From contig JAUYSE010000070.1 of assembly GCA_030696465.1 (NCBI GenBank), positions 1 to 9,022 on the forward strand: a stretch of 9,022 nt of DNA, written 5' to 3'. Under the pieces are notes generated by a model. That model made no database searches, had not been told where the DNA came from, and saw only the letters and a list, made by a program, of their open reading frames with translations. Positions 1 to 6,238 of this stretch are shown here, piece by piece. Positions within the stretch are counted from its first letter, which is position 1, and the number at the start of each line of letters is the position of its first letter. Source of the stretch: Legionellaceae bacterium (lineage in GTDB: Bacteria; Pseudomonadota; Gammaproteobacteria; Legionellales; Legionellaceae). A program made the position numbers and the translations under genes.

Positions 1-452
1 TGTCTAGGTTGTACTGGTCCATGTAATACTGCGCGTACATCGGCAGCGAGGTTAGAGATTGCTTCTGGAATAGCTCTTATACCATGATGGAACCTGGTTA
101 GTGCTCCTTGCCTGGTTGGATCTGAGGGCCCGAACATTGGTGTCGCACCGCTACTACGTGCACCGGTCAAAATGCGCGGTAGAGTCCCAATTTCTTCCTG
201 TAAGGTTCCTGCTTCGGCCAAGGTTAATAAATGCTCTAAACGTGCTCTCTCTATTGCATTTAGAGGCTCATCTGTGCTTTCAAGACGCCGTGCAAGCGCA
301 AGAAATTCTCTCGTATTGCCCAATCCTGCTTGTGCTCGTTCCAGCAACAAACCGGGGTTTAGCCCAAGGATCGCATGAGAGGCGCTAAATCCTATCTCTA
401 TTTCGTTATAAGCGGTAAGAGCGTCGTTCCATGAGGTTTGCAGGCTTGGCAT
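1..452 (-). CDS. Partial gene for a helical protein of unknown function (C-terminus outside the window)
   Basis: An open frame runs on the minus strand from an ATG at 452 to the window edge, giving about 150 residues with no stop. The protein starts MPSLQTSWNDALTAYNEIEI. It is rich in Ala, Leu, Glu and Arg in a pattern that suggests alpha helices (for example around residues 33-58 and 64-88). A Gly/Pro/Ser-rich break follows near residues 96-113, then more helix. There is no signal peptide or membrane segment, so a cytosolic or secreted-effector protein is possible. I do not recognise the family. Arginine codons are unusual: 6 of 13 are AGA or AGG, which are rare in the core genes to the right, so the gene may have been acquired by transfer. 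A weak AGAAAG lies about 11 bases before the start. The competing plus-strand frames here look like shadows. The frame is fairly sure; the function is not known. Confidence 0.6.
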   Translation of the reverse strand, partial: MPSLQTSWNDALTAYNEIEIGFSASHAILGLNPGLLLERAQAGLGNTREFLALARRLESTDEPLNAIERARLEHLLTLAEAGTLQEEIGTLPRILTGARSSGATPMFGPSDPTRQGALTRFHHGIRAIPEAISNLAADVRAVLHGPVQPR

Positions 453-472
453 GATTTTTAACTTTCTGTAAA

Positions 473-502
473 ACTTTAGAGACGCTGTTCGTCGAAAAAC
501 AA
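473..502 (-). promoter_or_regulatory. Possible sigma-70 promoter for the left-edge gene
   Basis: Read on the minus strand, TTGTTT (497-502) is separated by 18 bases from TAAAGT (473-478), and the start codon at 452 lies 20 bases further on. The surrounding gap (453-539) is AT-rich. The match to consensus is only moderate, so this is a tentative call. Confidence 0.3.
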
Positions 503-525
503 ATTATTTTGTTTGAATTTTAGGC

Positions 526-549
526 GACCTTATGCTGTCTCATAAGGTC
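526..549 (-). terminator. Hairpin spanning the stop codon of the secreted-protein gene; possible weak terminator
   Basis: GACCTTATG (526-534) and CATAAGGTC (541-549) form a perfect 9-bp inverted repeat with a 6-base loop. The right arm and loop contain the stop codon (540-542) of the minus-strand gene. On the minus strand the stem is followed by GCCTAAAATTC, not a clean run of T. A second, AT-only hairpin (497-503 with 508-514) followed by TT lies further downstream. It could be a weak or Rho-assisted 3' end, or a stability hairpin. The stem is seen directly; the role is inferred. Confidence 0.35.
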
Positions 550-2165
550 ATGTTATTTACAATACTACCAAAGTTCCAAATGGCGTATTGCATAGGGGGA
601 ATACCCGCAGGGAATAGCGAAGGGTAGAGTTTTTGCAAATACAAAAAATTAACCCCGAGGTTGTAGTTCAGTTGATATATATTGGCTAATGTCCAGCCAG
701 GCGCACCTAAAAAGTTAGGTTCTCCGGATAAGGTGATATATACAGTGGCACCATTGGTGTCAACGGTTTCTTGGATAGGCGGATATTGTGTCATAATAAA
801 CGCAAGATAGTTGGAGGCCAGAGTAACATTAGGGGCTGCAGGGCTTGGATTGGTGTAGATGTTAGCTGCGTCGGGTTGGCCGACAATAAGGCAGGGAATT
901 TCTGGTGCGTAAGCACCCGGGGTGTCTACATCCACCACGTATAGATGTGGGGGGTAAGGTGCTGTATGACAAGCGGTGCTGGAACTTGGAAAATATCCCC
1001 CGGAGATTAAGGCATCATAATCAACAGCGATTTGTTTACCCAAATTATAATATTGAGGATAACCAAAATCGAGTTTTGTCGGACCATAAATGTCTGAACC
1101 ACCGTAGCTTCCGAGTACGTTTCCGTAGGTGACACTAGGAGAGGCTAAAGTAACCCCTGGCAAGCAGCTTTCAGGATTGACGGGAGGACATGCGCTGCCA
1201 TTTTGAGTGTGCGTCCCTTGAGGGCACAAACAGGCTTTGATTTGTTGTAGACAAGCCGGTGGTGGTGTTGGCGGAGGGGGTGGAAGTGGGCAGGTTGCCA
1301 TGGGCTCTACATAACCTTGTTCTATCGAAAAAGTATCGAAACCTTTGCCTGTGGGCAAGAGTGCAGTAATCATATTCATCGTTTGAATACTGGCATTTAA
1401 CATGCAGGTCAATTGTGTGGCAGTCCAGCTTGCGGGAGGTACTGTACAACTCACTGAATCACAGCCCCAGCCCAAACAACTGGCCTCGGTAGAGTTATTG
1501 TCGGGATGAAATCCTATAATCAATGGAGTTCCGGGATATGCCGCTCTGATAGCGGTAATAGTATCGGCATATTGTTGATAGGTAGGGGAACCAGGGGTGA
1601 CTGGAAGAGGAGTAACGCGTAGATGAAACTGCTCTAAATTAGGAGCGAGTTTTTTTATTTTAGCAACATACGTTGCGAGATCATTGGGGGGCGTGCCAGC
1701 GGCGCTGGGGGCGGGGTCTTGCTCGATCAACACTTTAATCCAACTGTTGTTGACTTCATTATTCGGGGCTTCGGTCCTCATTTGTAAAATTTGTGTAGGA
1801 CTGGGGCGTGTGCGGCTTGAACCAGTATTGAGAATAGGACCATCATTAATAGTGCTGGTTTGATCTCCGTGAAATATTAGGTATAGCAAACAAGAGCTAG
1901 GGCTTGAAGTGCCATTGCAAGCACCAGTCGTTTGTGTAATTTGCTCTACGCCAGAGATAGGGGTCATAGAAAAATTAGTAAGGGATGCAGTGCTACTGAT
2001 ATTGGCCACGTCATAAATGACGGTGACCGTAGTGCCATTGTTGGGCACAACAGTGGGTAAGGGCGTGATAGGGGTCATGCTCATGAGCGCTTGGCCTGCA
2101 AATCCAGCCGAGGCAAACAGGTATATCAAGTTTAGTACAGTCCATCGTCGTAAATTGGCGCTCAT
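540..2165 (-). CDS. Secreted cysteine- and proline-rich protein, possible TIM-barrel fold
   Basis: The product is 541 residues from the ATG at 2165. An in-frame GTG at 2171 is rejected because it lies within the AGGAG ribosome site. A signal peptide is visible: charged ANLRRW, then hydrophobic VLNLIYLFASAGFA, with cleavage likely near residue 23-27. Residues about 30-100 form a beta-rich domain with a close Cys pair (83 and 92). Its phrasing (TPITPLPTVVPNNGTTVTV, then MTPISGVEQIT) resembles an N-terminal domain I remember from exported Legionella and Coxiella proteins. From about residue 143 onward, alternating strands and helices (PLIIGFHPD, FDTFSIEQGYVEP, KLDFGYPQYY, ATVYITLSGEPN, MQYAIWNFG) suggest a TIM barrel like that of glycoside hydrolases. 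This is inferred by eye, and I see no certain catalytic motif. A Pro-run and six Cys fall within residues 292-334. The total of 14 Cys fits disulfides outside the cytoplasm. It is the last gene of the def-fmt cluster. Confidence 0.8.
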   Translation of the reverse strand: MSANLRRWTVLNLIYLFASAGFAGQALMSMTPITPLPTVVPNNGTTVTVIYDVANISSTASLTNFSMTPISGVEQITQTTGACNGTSSPSSCLLYLIFHGDQTSTINDGPILNTGSSRTRPSPTQILQMRTEAPNNEVNNSWIKVLIEQDPAPSAAGTPPNDLATYVAKIKKLAPNLEQFHLRVTPLPVTPGSPTYQQYADTITAIRAAYPGTPLIIGFHPDNNSTEASCLGWGCDSVSCTVPPASWTATQLTCMLNASIQTMNMITALLPTGKGFDTFSIEQGYVEPMATCPLPPPPPTPPPACLQQIKACLCPQGTHTQNGSACPPVNPESCLPGVTLASPSVTYGNVLGSYGGSDIYGPTKLDFGYPQYYNLGKQIAVDYDALISGGYFPSSSTACHTAPYPPHLYVVDVDTPGAYAPEIPCLIVGQPDAANIYTNPSPAAPNVTLASNYLAFIMTQYPPIQETVDTNGATVYITLSGEPNFLGAPGWTLANIYQLNYNLGVNFLYLQKLYPSLFPAGIPPMQYAIWNFGSIVNNMTL

Positions 2166-2170
2166 GCGCA

Positions 2171-2175
2171 CTCCT
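2171..2175 (-). promoter_or_regulatory. Shine-Dalgarno AGGAG that fixes the start of the secreted-protein gene
   Basis: On the minus strand AGGAG lies 5 bases before the ATG at 2165 and overlaps the TAG stop (2174-2176) of the upstream beta-barrel gene. The GTG at 2171 starts on the last G of this site and so cannot use it. The overlap of stop and ribosome site suggests translational coupling of the two genes. Confidence 0.75.
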
Positions 2176-2920
2176 AAAATAAATAGTTGAGGGTAACTTG
2201 TAATTCCTGAGTATTGAGATGGCTGAGGCTTAAGCCGCTATTGATGGTTTGCCCAGGCGCCCGGCTGAGTGAAGATTGTCCCCAATCACTGAACTCATAG
2301 CCTAGACCGAGTTGCCAATGTACATCTAGAATTTTTTGCACGCCAGTGCCAACGGTATAAGTGAAGGCGGTTTCTTGATGAGATTGAAATCCAGGTACTG
2401 GGAGCGCTTCAAATATAAGAGGCGTCATCGAAAAGTGATAAGACTTATTCAGGGCGACCCCGAGACTTGCACTCACGTACGGTAAAAGCGTCGATGACCA
2501 GCGGTTGAATAAGTATTTCCCTTTTAGTGCCAAATGCTTATGAAAAATTTTATATTGATAACTGAAATTATTAAAGAGAGGATCGGCGGTTTCCCAAATT
2601 TCACCTTGGAGTTTGGCATCACCGCTGGCTGCTAAGGCCAAGCCTAGTTGCATGAAGTCAAGATTAGAGAAAGACTTCTGTAATCCCAAGAATAATTCAC
2701 CACTGGTAAGTACTTTTTGGGGGGAGAATGCATCATAAGTATTGGCGAAATCAGGTTGTAGCCAAATGGTTTCTGTGCGTCCGGCATGATACCACGCGGG
2801 GCCTGCACTCAATGCGATGACTTTATTAATGCTAGGGGGGGAGGGGATGGAGCTGGCCCACGCGGTTCCCATGAGTAGATAAAGCGTGAGAAATAGGCTG
2901 AAATAATAACTGCGCTTCAT
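2174..2920 (-). CDS. Outer-membrane beta-barrel protein, Legionella/Coxiella type
   Basis: The product is 248 residues. It has a clear signal peptide (MKRSYYFSLFLTLYLLMGTAWA, cleaved after the AWA at about residue 22). The mature part has alternating hydrophobic and polar residues with many aromatics, typical of amphipathic strands. It ends in Phe (LQVTLNYLF), the usual recognition signal for outer-membrane insertion. Phrases such as LSAGPAWYHAGRTETIWLQP, GELFLGLQKS, FTYTVGTGVQKIL and GLGYEFSDWGQSSL match a family of small outer-membrane proteins I remember as multicopy in Legionella and Coxiella; this is recall, not a search. The ATG at 2920 overlaps the fmt stop as ATGA, so it is probably translated by coupling with fmt. 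Its function is unknown; a structural or adhesive surface role is a guess. A C7 tract lies just after the signal-peptide codons (2835-2841). Confidence 0.85.
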   Translation of the reverse strand: MKRSYYFSLFLTLYLLMGTAWASSIPSPPSINKVIALSAGPAWYHAGRTETIWLQPDFANTYDAFSPQKVLTSGELFLGLQKSFSNLDFMQLGLALAASGDAKLQGEIWETADPLFNNFSYQYKIFHKHLALKGKYLFNRWSSTLLPYVSASLGVALNKSYHFSMTPLIFEALPVPGFQSHQETAFTYTVGTGVQKILDVHWQLGLGYEFSDWGQSSLSRAPGQTINSGLSLSHLNTQELQVTLNYLF

Positions 2921-3858
2921 AGAAAATGAGTTCCAATAGGTAATTCTTTACGTTGGGTGCGCACCCAGGTGCGTGCGTCTAATATTTTTCCGCCCGGGAG
3001 TTGTAAACGTTGCACTTGTATACTCCCAGAGCCTGTATTAATTCGTAAACCAGTTTCTTCGAGCGCTAAGAGGGTGCCGGGAGGTCCTGAGTGGCAACGA
3101 GTATCGGGGATTGCTTCATGAATGCGGATGGTGAGTCCTGCTGTTTCGGTGAAGGCGATTGGCCAGGGATTGCAGGCACGTATTTGCCAGTCTATGGCTT
3201 CTGCAGATTGATTCCAGTCGATGCGGGCGTCTTTTTTTTCAATTTTTCGGGTATAGCTTGCTTGTGTATTATCTTGGGGGCTGCGTATGACGCTGCCCTT
3301 TTCAATCTGAGATAAGGTGTCTAAAAGCGGTTGTATAGCGGCTTCTGCGAGTTTGAGATGTAGACTATCGCTGGTTTCTCGCGCATCGATGGGGCAGGTG
3401 CTGAGGTGTAAAATATCACCAGTATCCATTCCCTTGTCCATTTGGATAATGCTAATACCGGTCAGGGTGTCGCCATGCCAAATAGCGCTTTGTATCGGAG
3501 ACGCGCCGCGCCATTGTGGCAGAGCAGATGCATGTACATTAATACAACCAAAGCGGGGAATATTTAAAACAGAGACCGGGAGGATGAGACCATAAGCAAT
3601 GACTACCATGATCTCGGCATTGAGCGCCGCTAAAGCAGCGCGATCGGACTCTGCTTTAAAGTTGCTGGGTTGATATACTGGAAGTTGATGCGCAAGGGCC
3701 AAAGCCTTAACAGGAGAGCCTTGTAGAGTGCGTCCTCTGCCTACCGGTTGATCGGGTTTAGTATATACGGCTAAAACCTGATGATGACTCTGTATCAAAG
3801 CATCAAGGCAGGGGGTTGCAAAGTCAGGGGTCCCTGCGAAAACAATACGTAATGCCAT
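2917..3858 (-). CDS. fmt: Methionyl-tRNA formyltransferase
   Basis: Fmt transfers a formyl group from 10-formyl-tetrahydrofolate to Met-tRNA(fMet), giving the initiator tRNA for bacterial translation in the cytoplasm. The 313-residue product has the normal length. The N-terminal Rossmann domain opens with LRIVFAGTPDFA. The characteristic loop RGRTLQGSPVKALA follows at residues 41-54. The active-site region is FGCINVHASALPQWRGASPI, with Asn107, His109 and Asp145 (in MDKGMDTGD) matching the catalytic Asn/His/Asp of the E. coli enzyme. The C-terminal tRNA-binding domain starts near residue 213 (DARIDWNQSAEAIDWQIR, then NPWPIAF). It lies 37 bases after def on the same strand, the standard pairing. 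Its stop overlaps the next start (ATGA), which ties it to two envelope genes instead of the usual rsmB. No frameshift or missing key residue was seen. Confidence 0.97.
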   Translation of the reverse strand: MALRIVFAGTPDFATPCLDALIQSHHQVLAVYTKPDQPVGRGRTLQGSPVKALALAHQLPVYQPSNFKAESDRAALAALNAEIMVVIAYGLILPVSVLNIPRFGCINVHASALPQWRGASPIQSAIWHGDTLTGISIIQMDKGMDTGDILHLSTCPIDARETSDSLHLKLAEAAIQPLLDTLSQIEKGSVIRSPQDNTQASYTRKIEKKDARIDWNQSAEAIDWQIRACNPWPIAFTETAGLTIRIHEAIPDTRCHSGPPGTLLALEETGLRINTGSGSIQVQRLQLPGGKILDARTWVRTQRKELPIGTHFL

Positions 3859-3895
3859 GGTAACTGCTTACTCCAAGATTTAACACCTAACGCAT

Positions 3896-4402
3896 TTAAG
3901 CATTTTTTCGTTTTTGTAATTTTTCAAATTTTCGACGCGCGAAAGTCCGTTTTAATGGGGAGAGAAGATCAATAAAAAGAGTGCCATTGAGATGGTCTAT
4001 TTCATGTTGTAAACATTCGCCAAACAGGCCATCGCCTTCGACTTCAAACCACTTGCCATGGCGATCTTGCGCTTTTACTTTTACTTTTTCTGCTCGGGTC
4101 ACGGTTTCATACACCCCAGGCACAGAAAGACAGCCTTCTTGATAAGTAGCCGAGCCATCAGAGGCGATGATTTCAGGATTAATCAGGACCATTGGTTGAT
4201 CACGTGTGGGGCTGACATCAATAACACTGAGTTGTAAACTGACATTAATTTGTGGTGCGGCAAGCCCAACTCCGTTGGCGTGATACATCGTTTCTATCAT
4301 GTCATCAATAAGGACTTGTAAATCATCATCAATCTGCGTAACGGGCTTTGCTTTAAGGCGTAGAGTGGGATGTGGTAAATAAATAATAGTGCGCAGCGTC
4401 AT
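3896..4402 (-). CDS. def: Peptide deformylase
   Basis: Def removes the N-formyl group from nascent proteins using a bound metal, usually iron. The 168-residue product has all three family motifs: GVGLAAPQ (residues 44-51), EGCLS (89-93, with metal ligand Cys91) and HEIDH (133-137, with ligands His133 and His137 and catalytic Glu134). The C-terminus is a basic tail (RRKFEKLQKRKNA) as in E. coli Def. The ATG at 4402 starts the conserved MTLRTIIYLPHPTLR opening. It is the first gene of the minus-strand cluster, followed by fmt, and it diverges from dprA, the same arrangement as in E. coli. Its promoter is at 4444-4472. No GGAGG-like ribosome site is obvious; GAGGAT lies about 13 bases upstream. 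Confidence 0.97.
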   Translation of the reverse strand: MTLRTIIYLPHPTLRLKAKPVTQIDDDLQVLIDDMIETMYHANGVGLAAPQINVSLQLSVIDVSPTRDQPMVLINPEIIASDGSATYQEGCLSVPGVYETVTRAEKVKVKAQDRHGKWFEVEGDGLFGECLQHEIDHLNGTLFIDLLSPLKRTFARRKFEKLQKRKNA

Positions 4403-4443
4403 AAAAGGCTTCTATCCTCTAGTATGGCTATGGTATTGTAGCG

Positions 4444-4472
4444 ATTTTATCATATATTGCACAGAATCACAA
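4444..4472 (-). promoter_or_regulatory. Sigma-70 promoter for def-fmt and downstream genes
   Basis: On the minus strand TTGTGA (4467-4472) is followed by exactly 17 bases and then TAAAAT (4444-4449), a five-of-six match to the -10 consensus. The bases TGA just before it give an extended -10 (TGn). Transcription would begin near 4437, leaving a leader of about 35 bases before the def ATG. The -35 box touches the dprA start codon at 4473, so polymerase here could interfere with dprA expression. Confidence 0.65.
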
Positions 4473-5696
4473 ATGACTACCAAAGCATATTGGTTAGCGT
4501 TGCACCATGCAAAAGGTGTCGGTCCGGCTTTAGTCGCGCGTTGTTTAGCGCAGCTGCCGTCGGTCGCGAGGCTGTTTGAATGTTCTTCTGCAGATTTACA
4601 AGCATTAGGTTTTAATACACTGCAGGTTGAGGCATTGCAACAAGTAGATTGGGCGCTCGTGCAACGAGCGCTAGATTGGGAGCGTGCGGGAGCGCACCGT
4701 TATATTCTGACCTGGGATGATGTGCAGTATCCCCCTTTGCTACGAGAGATTCATGATCCCCCGTTTGTGCTTTACGCCTGGGGGAACCTCCAGTGTTTAC
4801 AAAGAAAAACTTTAGCCATAGTAGGTACCCGCAAACCAACCCCTGCAGGGGTGAATACGGCCACCTCTTTTGCCCGTATATTAGCTAAACTCGGAGTGAC
4901 GTTGGTTAGCGGGCTTGCTTTAGGTATTGATGCAGCGGTGCATCGAGGCTGCCTAGAGGCAGAGGGCGCGACCGTTGCGGTTATGGGCACAGGGATAGAC
5001 ACTATTTATCCTCGATCACACCGAAAATTAGCGCAATGTATAGGGGCAGAAGGGCTACTGTTAACCGAGTTTGGTTTGGGGACGCCACCTTTGGCTGGAC
5101 ATTTCCCTCGTAGAAATCGTATAATAAGTGGTTTATCATTGGCCACTTTGGTTGTTGAGTCCGCAATGAAGAGTGGTTCTTTAATTACGGCACGTTGTGC
5201 GCTAGAGCAAAATCGAGGGGTTTTAGCTGTTCCGGGTTCCATTTATAATGTGGCATCCCAAGGATGTCATCATTTACTTCAACAAGGGGCACGCTTAGTG
5301 ACTTGTTGTGAGGATGTGCTGGAAGAATTAGACTGGACTTTTTTGACAGAACAAGCTGAGCAGTGTATGGTTTCAGCCGAACGAATTTTCAACAACGCTG
5401 AAACCGTCAAGAATAGATACTCACAGCAATTGGATTTTCAGCTAGGCGCCAGTGAGCGAGCCGAGGGAGTGTACTCTCAGTCCATGACCGATGGCGAGCG
5501 AACTGGCAACAACGCTGAAAATTCAAGTGCGAAGAGTACAACATTATTGGATTGTGTGGGATTCGAGCCTACTTCGATAGAACGTATCATGGCCTACTTT
5601 GGTGGTTCAATCACAGAATTAATGGCGCATTTGTCACGTTTAGAGGTAGCAGGCATGATTCAATCTGTTCCAGGGGGATATATACGTTGTGTATGA
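4473..5696 (+). CDS. dprA: DNA-processing protein DprA (Smf), with a 39-residue in-frame insertion
   Basis: DprA binds incoming single-stranded DNA during natural transformation and loads RecA on it. The product is 407 residues from the ATG at 4473. An in-frame GTG at 4389 would extend into def and gives no family-like sequence, so it is rejected. Residues 1-70 form the N-terminal helical region (GVGPALVARCL). The Rossmann core runs about 75-285, with AIVGTRKPT (115-123), SGLALGIDAAVH (146-157), MGTGIDTIYP (171-180), FPRRNRIISGLS (211-222) and SGSLITARCALEQNR (234-248), all DprA hallmarks. A winged helix occupies about 357-407. The linker between them (286-356) is unusually long and contains NNAE twice, at 307-310 and 346-349, marking the insertion described separately. 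Without it the protein would be 368 residues, close to E. coli Smf. There is no recognisable ribosome site before the ATG. smg follows after 9 bases. Confidence 0.95.
   Translation: MTTKAYWLALHHAKGVGPALVARCLAQLPSVARLFECSSADLQALGFNTLQVEALQQVDWALVQRALDWERAGAHRYILTWDDVQYPPLLREIHDPPFVLYAWGNLQCLQRKTLAIVGTRKPTPAGVNTATSFARILAKLGVTLVSGLALGIDAAVHRGCLEAEGATVAVMGTGIDTIYPRSHRKLAQCIGAEGLLLTEFGLGTPPLAGHFPRRNRIISGLSLATLVVESAMKSGSLITARCALEQNRGVLAVPGSIYNVASQGCHHLLQQGARLVTCCEDVLEELDWTFLTEQAEQCMVSAERIFNNAETVKNRYSQQLDFQLGASERAEGVYSQSMTDGERTGNNAENSSAKSTTLLDCVGFEPTSIERIMAYFGGSITELMAHLSRLEVAGMIQSVPGGYIRCV
5376..5520 (+). repeat. 28-base direct repeat flanking the extra segment of dprA
   Basis: The two copies are 5376-5403 and 5493-5520, offset by exactly 117 bases (39 codons). 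They match at 23 of 28 positions, including the final 14 bases CAACAACGCTGAAA without a mismatch. Both are read in the same frame, giving AERIFNNAE and GERTGNNAE. The spacing equals the excess length of this DprA over the usual size, so the repeat marks either a tandem duplication or an insertion with a copied flank. Confidence 0.8.
5383..5524. repeat. Candidate palindromic element inserted in frame within dprA
   Basis: The outer ends GAATTTTCA (5383-5391) and TGAAAATTC (5516-5524) are perfect inverted repeats. A nested pair, ATTTTCAGC (5434-5442) and GCTGAAAAT (5514-5522), encloses further pairs GCCAGT/ACTGGC (5448-5453 with 5502-5507) and GCC/GGC (5460-5462 area with 5493-5495), so 5434-5522 can fold into a long imperfect hairpin. 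The core 5441-5515 has 47 G or C in 75 bases (63 percent). The 60 bases before 5401 and after 5520 have 43 and 42 percent. The element is translated in the dprA frame as a hydrophilic linker (SERAEGVYSQSMTDGERTG). No transposase is present. It resembles protein-coding palindromic elements known in Rickettsia in kind, not in sequence. Exact borders are uncertain. Confidence 0.55.
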
Positions 5697-5705
5697 GGAT
5701 GCTAT

Positions 5706-6155
5706 ATGAAAGATAATTGGTTACAACAATTAATGCATTTTTTTCAAGACTCACAAGTACGTCGTAAAGATTTTGGCGTGGTATTACGTGCATTGGAGCT
5801 AGCGCGATATGAAGGCAAGCAATTTGGTGATTTATCTACGCTCATGGATGAAACTTTGCCTGTTCAGCCACAAAAAGAGGGCGCGATACGGGTATTATCT
5901 TTTTTAGAAACAAGTAAGTTGACAGCAGAGGCATATCAGTTTTTAATGCGCATGATAGTGTTGCCTTTGTGTGGAGACGTGCTGTGGGAATTGATTTTCA
6001 ATCAGCTATTATTTTCTTCCTCTAGAATTGTATCGAAAGAAGAGGTGCAGAGCGTAATACGTAGCACTTTAGAAGAGAATTTGTCTTACCAAGATTTGGT
6101 ATTTTTAGATTTAGTACTGTATGTGGAGAAAGCAGAGTGCACGTCGTTGCAATAA
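5706..6155 (+). CDS. smg: Smg family protein (DUF494), divergent
   Basis: The product is 149 residues, close to the 157 of E. coli Smg. The family's biochemical role is not established. It is helical, acidic to neutral and without signal peptide. Points of similarity to Smg are the opening NWLQQLMHFFQD (like a DVLMYLFE start), the middle IRVLSFLETSKLTAEAYQFLMRMIVLP (like the LFLEQ...LNLETREMVIERVLAL segment of E. coli) and the late VQSVIRSTLEENL (like the LKWVILMVLFN segment). The position directly after dprA is the classic smg position in gammaproteobacteria and carries much of the weight. AGGA at 5696-5699, overlapping the dprA stop, is a good ribosome site 6 bases before the ATG, so the two genes are likely co-transcribed and coupled. 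Sequence identity to E. coli looks low. Confidence 0.75.
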   Translation: MKDNWLQQLMHFFQDSQVRRKDFGVVLRALELARYEGKQFGDLSTLMDETLPVQPQKEGAIRVLSFLETSKLTAEAYQFLMRMIVLPLCGDVLWELIFNQLLFSSSRIVSKEEVQSVIRSTLEENLSYQDLVFLDLVLYVEKAECTSLQ

Positions 6156-6175
6156 GCAACCGTATAACTTGTACA

Positions 6176-6203
6176 GTGCTTAAGAACCGTGATTTTATAT
6201 AAT
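6176..6203 (+). promoter_or_regulatory. Probable topA promoter with a perfect -10 box
   Basis: TATAAT at 6198-6203 matches the -10 consensus exactly and lies 35 bases before the topA start, in the 83-base gap after smg. The -35 position (GTGCTT at 6176-6181, 16-base spacer) is poor. A better TTGTAC at 6169-6174 is too far away (23 bases). A weak -35 fits a promoter helped by an activator or sensitive to supercoiling, as topA promoters often are, but no factor site can be named here. Confidence 0.45.
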
Positions 6204-6238
6204 GTTGTTGAGTCGTTAACTATGGAGTTTTTTAATAC

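Noticed and set aside
101..388. Plus-strand open frames over the left-edge gene
   Set aside because: They have no family resemblance, and the minus-strand frame is open across the whole segment with a reasonable start and composition.
905..1132. Plus-strand small frame opposite the secreted-protein gene
   Set aside because: It is a shadow of the minus-strand gene with no ribosome site or recognisable sequence. The same holds for the short antisense frames over fmt, dprA and topA.
1261..1290. GGT/GGC-rich low-complexity stretch as a possible repeat array
   Set aside because: It is the reverse complement of codons for a short proline run in the secreted protein, with no regular unit.
2166..2171. 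GTG start for the secreted-protein gene at 2171
   Set aside because: The GTG begins within the AGGAG ribosome site, whereas the ATG at 2165 is spaced 5 bases from it.
3232..3239. Run of eight T in fmt as a frameshift or terminator signal
   Set aside because: It encodes Glu-Lys-Lys-Asp before the C-terminal domain; the frame is intact and there is no preceding stem.
4389..4472. GTG-initiated extension of dprA back to 4389
   Set aside because: It overlaps the start of def on the other strand, gives residues unlike any DprA N-terminus, and the ATG at 4473 begins the family-like WLALHHAKGVGPA segment.
6146..6160. GTTGC-AATAA-GCAAC hairpin at the end of smg as a terminator
   Set aside because: The stem is only 5 bp and no T-run follows it.
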